Of a stretch of 8,734 bases of DNA, positions 7,231-8,734 are shown piece after piece. The position numbers and the translations under genes were made by a program. The notes beneath the pieces are model-generated. The model worked only from the letters and a program-made list of their open reading frames with translations. It was not told the origin of the DNA and made no database searches. The DNA comes from Flavobacteriaceae bacterium UBA3440 (GTDB lineage: Bacteria > Bacteroidota > Bacteroidia > Flavobacteriales > Flavobacteriaceae): the NCBI GenBank assembly GCA_002378585.1, contig DFSJ01000056.1:827-9560 (forward strand), read 5' to 3'. Within the stretch, counting starts at the first letter, position 1, and each line of letters begins with the position of its first letter.

Positions 7231-7965
7231 ATGTCAACTGAAGTCAAACCATACAAAGATTCCGACCTGTCTAAAAAGAATCAGGTTACCCAAATGTTTG
7301 ATACTATTGCCGGAGAATACGATCAACTCAATCGTGTTATTTCGATGGGTATCGACTTGAAATGGCGTAAAAAGGTGATTGCTTTGGTCAAAGAACACCA
7401 ACCTGAACGCGTTCTGGATGTGGCGACTGGAACCGGAGACTTGGCTGTTGCTTTAGTAGAAACTGGCGCTAAAAAAGTAGTAGGACTGGACTTGTCACCT
7501 GGGATGTTGGCGCTTGGTGTTGAAAAAGTCGCCAAACATCAACTCAGTGATCAAGTGGACATGGTTTTAGGAGATTCGGAAGCGTTGCCCTTTGATGCTG
7601 ACTCGTTTGATGCGGCCACAGTAGCTTTTGGAGTGAGAAATTTTGAGCACCTTAATCAAGGACTCAGCGAACTATTTAGGGTGATGAAACCCGGGGGGCT
7701 GTTGGTCGTTTTAGAAACTTCAGTTCCGGAGCGATTCCCAGCAAAACAGGGCTACCAAGTGTACAGCAATTATCTGCTCCCACTGATCGGTCGAATATTT
7801 TCAAAAGACAGATCTGCTTATAAATACCTGTCTGAATCCGCTGCAAAATTTCCTTGTGGCAAAAAATTCAATGCCCTTTTGGAAGGGGTTGGTTTCAGCA
7901 GTGTAACAGACTTACCCCAAACTTTGGGGGTAGCCACCATATATACAGCCATTAAACCTGTGTAG
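7231..7965 (+). CDS. menG: demethylmenaquinone methyltransferase MenG (UbiE family)
   Basis: This SAM-dependent enzyme performs the last step of menaquinone synthesis, C-methylation of demethylmenaquinone. In Bacteroidota menaquinone is the usual respiratory quinone, so the ubiquinone role of UbiE is not expected. In the 244-residue product the first UbiE signature is YDQLNRVISMGIDLKW (30-45), SAM motif I is DVATGTGDL (63-71), the acidic end of strand 2 is GLDLSPGM (85-92), GDSEALPFD is at 114-122, and the second signature is RVMKPGGLLVVLETS (150-164). The frame is open to an ATG at 7183, adding 16 residues. I reject that start because a -7 box lies between the two, 244 aa is a normal family length, and family proteins start close to this Lys-rich segment. 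It has no Shine-Dalgarno but an A-rich leader. porT follows after one base. Confidence 0.95.
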   Translation: MSTEVKPYKDSDLSKKNQVTQMFDTIAGEYDQLNRVISMGIDLKWRKKVIALVKEHQPERVLDVATGTGDLAVALVETGAKKVVGLDLSPGMLALGVEKVAKHQLSDQVDMVLGDSEALPFDADSFDAATVAFGVRNFEHLNQGLSELFRVMKPGGLLVVLETSVPERFPAKQGYQVYSNYLLPLIGRIFSKDRSAYKYLSESAAKFPCGKKFNALLEGVGFSSVTDLPQTLGVATIYTAIKPV

Positions 7966-7966
7966 T

Positions 7967-8626
7967 ATGCGTATTCACCCACTTTTTCTATTACTACCTT
8001 TTTGTTGGATGGGCGCTGTTCAAGCTCAGTTCAGCGATGATCGAGTTAAAAACATCCCTACAGAGGACGACAAAAAAGTCAACTGGGGGTATTTATTGGG
8101 GTTAAATCGGTACGGATTTGCCGTGGAATACGAGGCTGTTGCAGGGCCTACTGATCAGGTAGTGGTTGCGGAACAAACCGGCTTTCAAGTAGGTTTAATA
8201 GGCGAATACCGCCTAAACAACTTTAGCGACCTGAGGTTGGAACCGGCTTTGGTGATCACCAGCCGTACCTTAGAAAACCTACCCGACAGTCCGCAAGCTA
8301 AATCTACCTACATCAACCTGCCTGTATTGATGAAGGTGAGCACCTTGAGATTTGCCAATGTGAAACCGTATATAGTTGCTGGGCCTTCTGTGTCGATCAA
8401 CCTAAACAGTCAAGAAAACACAGAACCAGATGTCAATGTGTTAAAGACTAAAACGTTTAACTACGGCTATGAGTTGGGCATTGGAGTCGACCTGTATATG
8501 CCGTATTTTAAGTTTAGTCCCTCAATACGTGGTGTTTTTGGCCAATCCAATGAACTGGTTACTGATCTACCAAACGTTCAAGGCATCTACACCAGAGGGG
8601 TGTTTTTGATGCTTACCTTTGAATAG
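7967..8626 (+). CDS. porT: PorT-like outer-membrane beta-barrel protein of the type IX secretion system
   Basis: PorT (SprT in Flavobacterium) is an outer-membrane protein required for type IX secretion, and in gliding species for motility. The 219 residues begin with a signal peptide: Arg2, hydrophobic core LFLLLPFCWMGA and probable cleavage after VQA (residue 20). The rest alternates polar and apolar residues, as in a small barrel: WGYLLGLNRYGF near 41-52, GFQVGLIGEYRLN, LRLEPALVI, a STYINLPVLMKVS segment, KPYIVAGPSVSINL, FNYGYELGIGVDLYMPYFKFSPSIRGVF, and a final strand TRGVFLMLTFE with a near-terminal aromatic. These segments recall PorT rather than a generic porin-family protein (PF13568), which is the main alternative. 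The position between menG and a TrmH-family gene also fits what I recall of other Bacteroidota. It is one base after menG and surely cotranscribed. No terminator hairpin is obvious after it. Confidence 0.8.
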   Translation: MRIHPLFLLLPFCWMGAVQAQFSDDRVKNIPTEDDKKVNWGYLLGLNRYGFAVEYEAVAGPTDQVVVAEQTGFQVGLIGEYRLNNFSDLRLEPALVITSRTLENLPDSPQAKSTYINLPVLMKVSTLRFANVKPYIVAGPSVSINLNSQENTEPDVNVLKTKTFNYGYELGIGVDLYMPYFKFSPSIRGVFGQSNELVTDLPNVQGIYTRGVFLMLTFE

Positions 8627-8635
8627 CTATCTTTT

Positions 8636-8734
8636 TTAAGGGTGACGCAAAGCCCCCAAACACAGACCTGTAGCCATAGCCACATTTAAGCTTTCTGCGG
8701 CAGGGTGCCCAGTGGCCGGAATGGTGATTTGGTG
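8636..8734 (-). CDS. TrmH/SpoU-family RNA 2'-O-methyltransferase, C-terminal 32 residues only
   Basis: The minus strand is open from the right edge to a TAA at 8638-8636. It reads ITIPATGHPAAESLNVAMAT and then GLCLGALRHP. The IP..G..AESLNVA.A pattern is motif 3 of the SPOUT (SpoU/TrmH) methyltransferases, which forms the trefoil-knot SAM site. In this family the motif lies at the C-terminal end, so the protein ends normally and only its N-terminal part is missing. The target RNA (tRNA or 23S rRNA) cannot be judged from this piece. It converges on porT with nine bases between the stops and no clear terminator. A TrmH-family neighbour is consistent with the porT call. Confidence 0.87.
   Translation of the reverse strand, partial: HQITIPATGHPAAESLNVAMATGLCLGALRHP

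Noticed and set aside
1..8734. A hidden defence, phage, transposon or secondary-metabolite system
   Set aside because: Every gene belongs to a known core family, all gaps are short, and no direct repeats, target-site duplications, tRNA genes or composition shifts were seen.

Overview
The window looks like ordinary chromosomal sequence from a Bacteroidota bacterium. Three things point that way. A PorT-like outer-membrane protein of the type IX secretion system follows menG. Exact TAnnTTTG boxes, the -7 element of this phylum, lie upstream of several genes. Starts lack Shine-Dalgarno sequences and often follow A-rich leaders. The gene content would suit a marine Cytophagales or Flavobacteriia-like organism, but the order is a guess. 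Base composition looks even (low-to-mid 40s % GC by eye), with no sign of recent transfer, insertion sequences, phage, CRISPR or RNA genes.

Layout. 1-1536 (+): proline catabolism dehydrogenase PruA, cut by the left edge. 1540-2175 (-): rsmG, 16S rRNA m7G527 methyltransferase, convergent with pruA. 2298-4598 (+): a membrane fatty acid desaturase followed six bases later by a class I aspartate-type aminotransferase, probably one transcript. 4621-4654: a two-way intrinsic terminator between converging genes. 4653-7097 (-): a two-gene potassium uptake operon, TrkH/KtrB-type channel first and TrkA/KtrA-type regulatory subunit second. 7098-7230: a divergent promoter region. 7231-8626 (+): menG (menaquinone methyltransferase) and porT, one base apart. 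8636-8734 (-): the last 32 codons of a TrmH/SpoU-family RNA methyltransferase, cut by the right edge.

The genes are functionally mixed: amino acid turnover, ribosome modification, membrane lipid unsaturation, K+ homeostasis, the respiratory quinone and secretion. Only the two K+ genes form an obvious functional unit. No gap between genes exceeds about 135 bases, so no long non-coding stretch is left unexplained. I found no convincing undescribed system. The best second-look items are the four extra N-terminal membrane segments of TrkH, an Arg-to-Asn change in the nucleotide loop of TrkA, the interleaved divergent promoters at 7150-7216, and start-site corrections for rsmG and menG.
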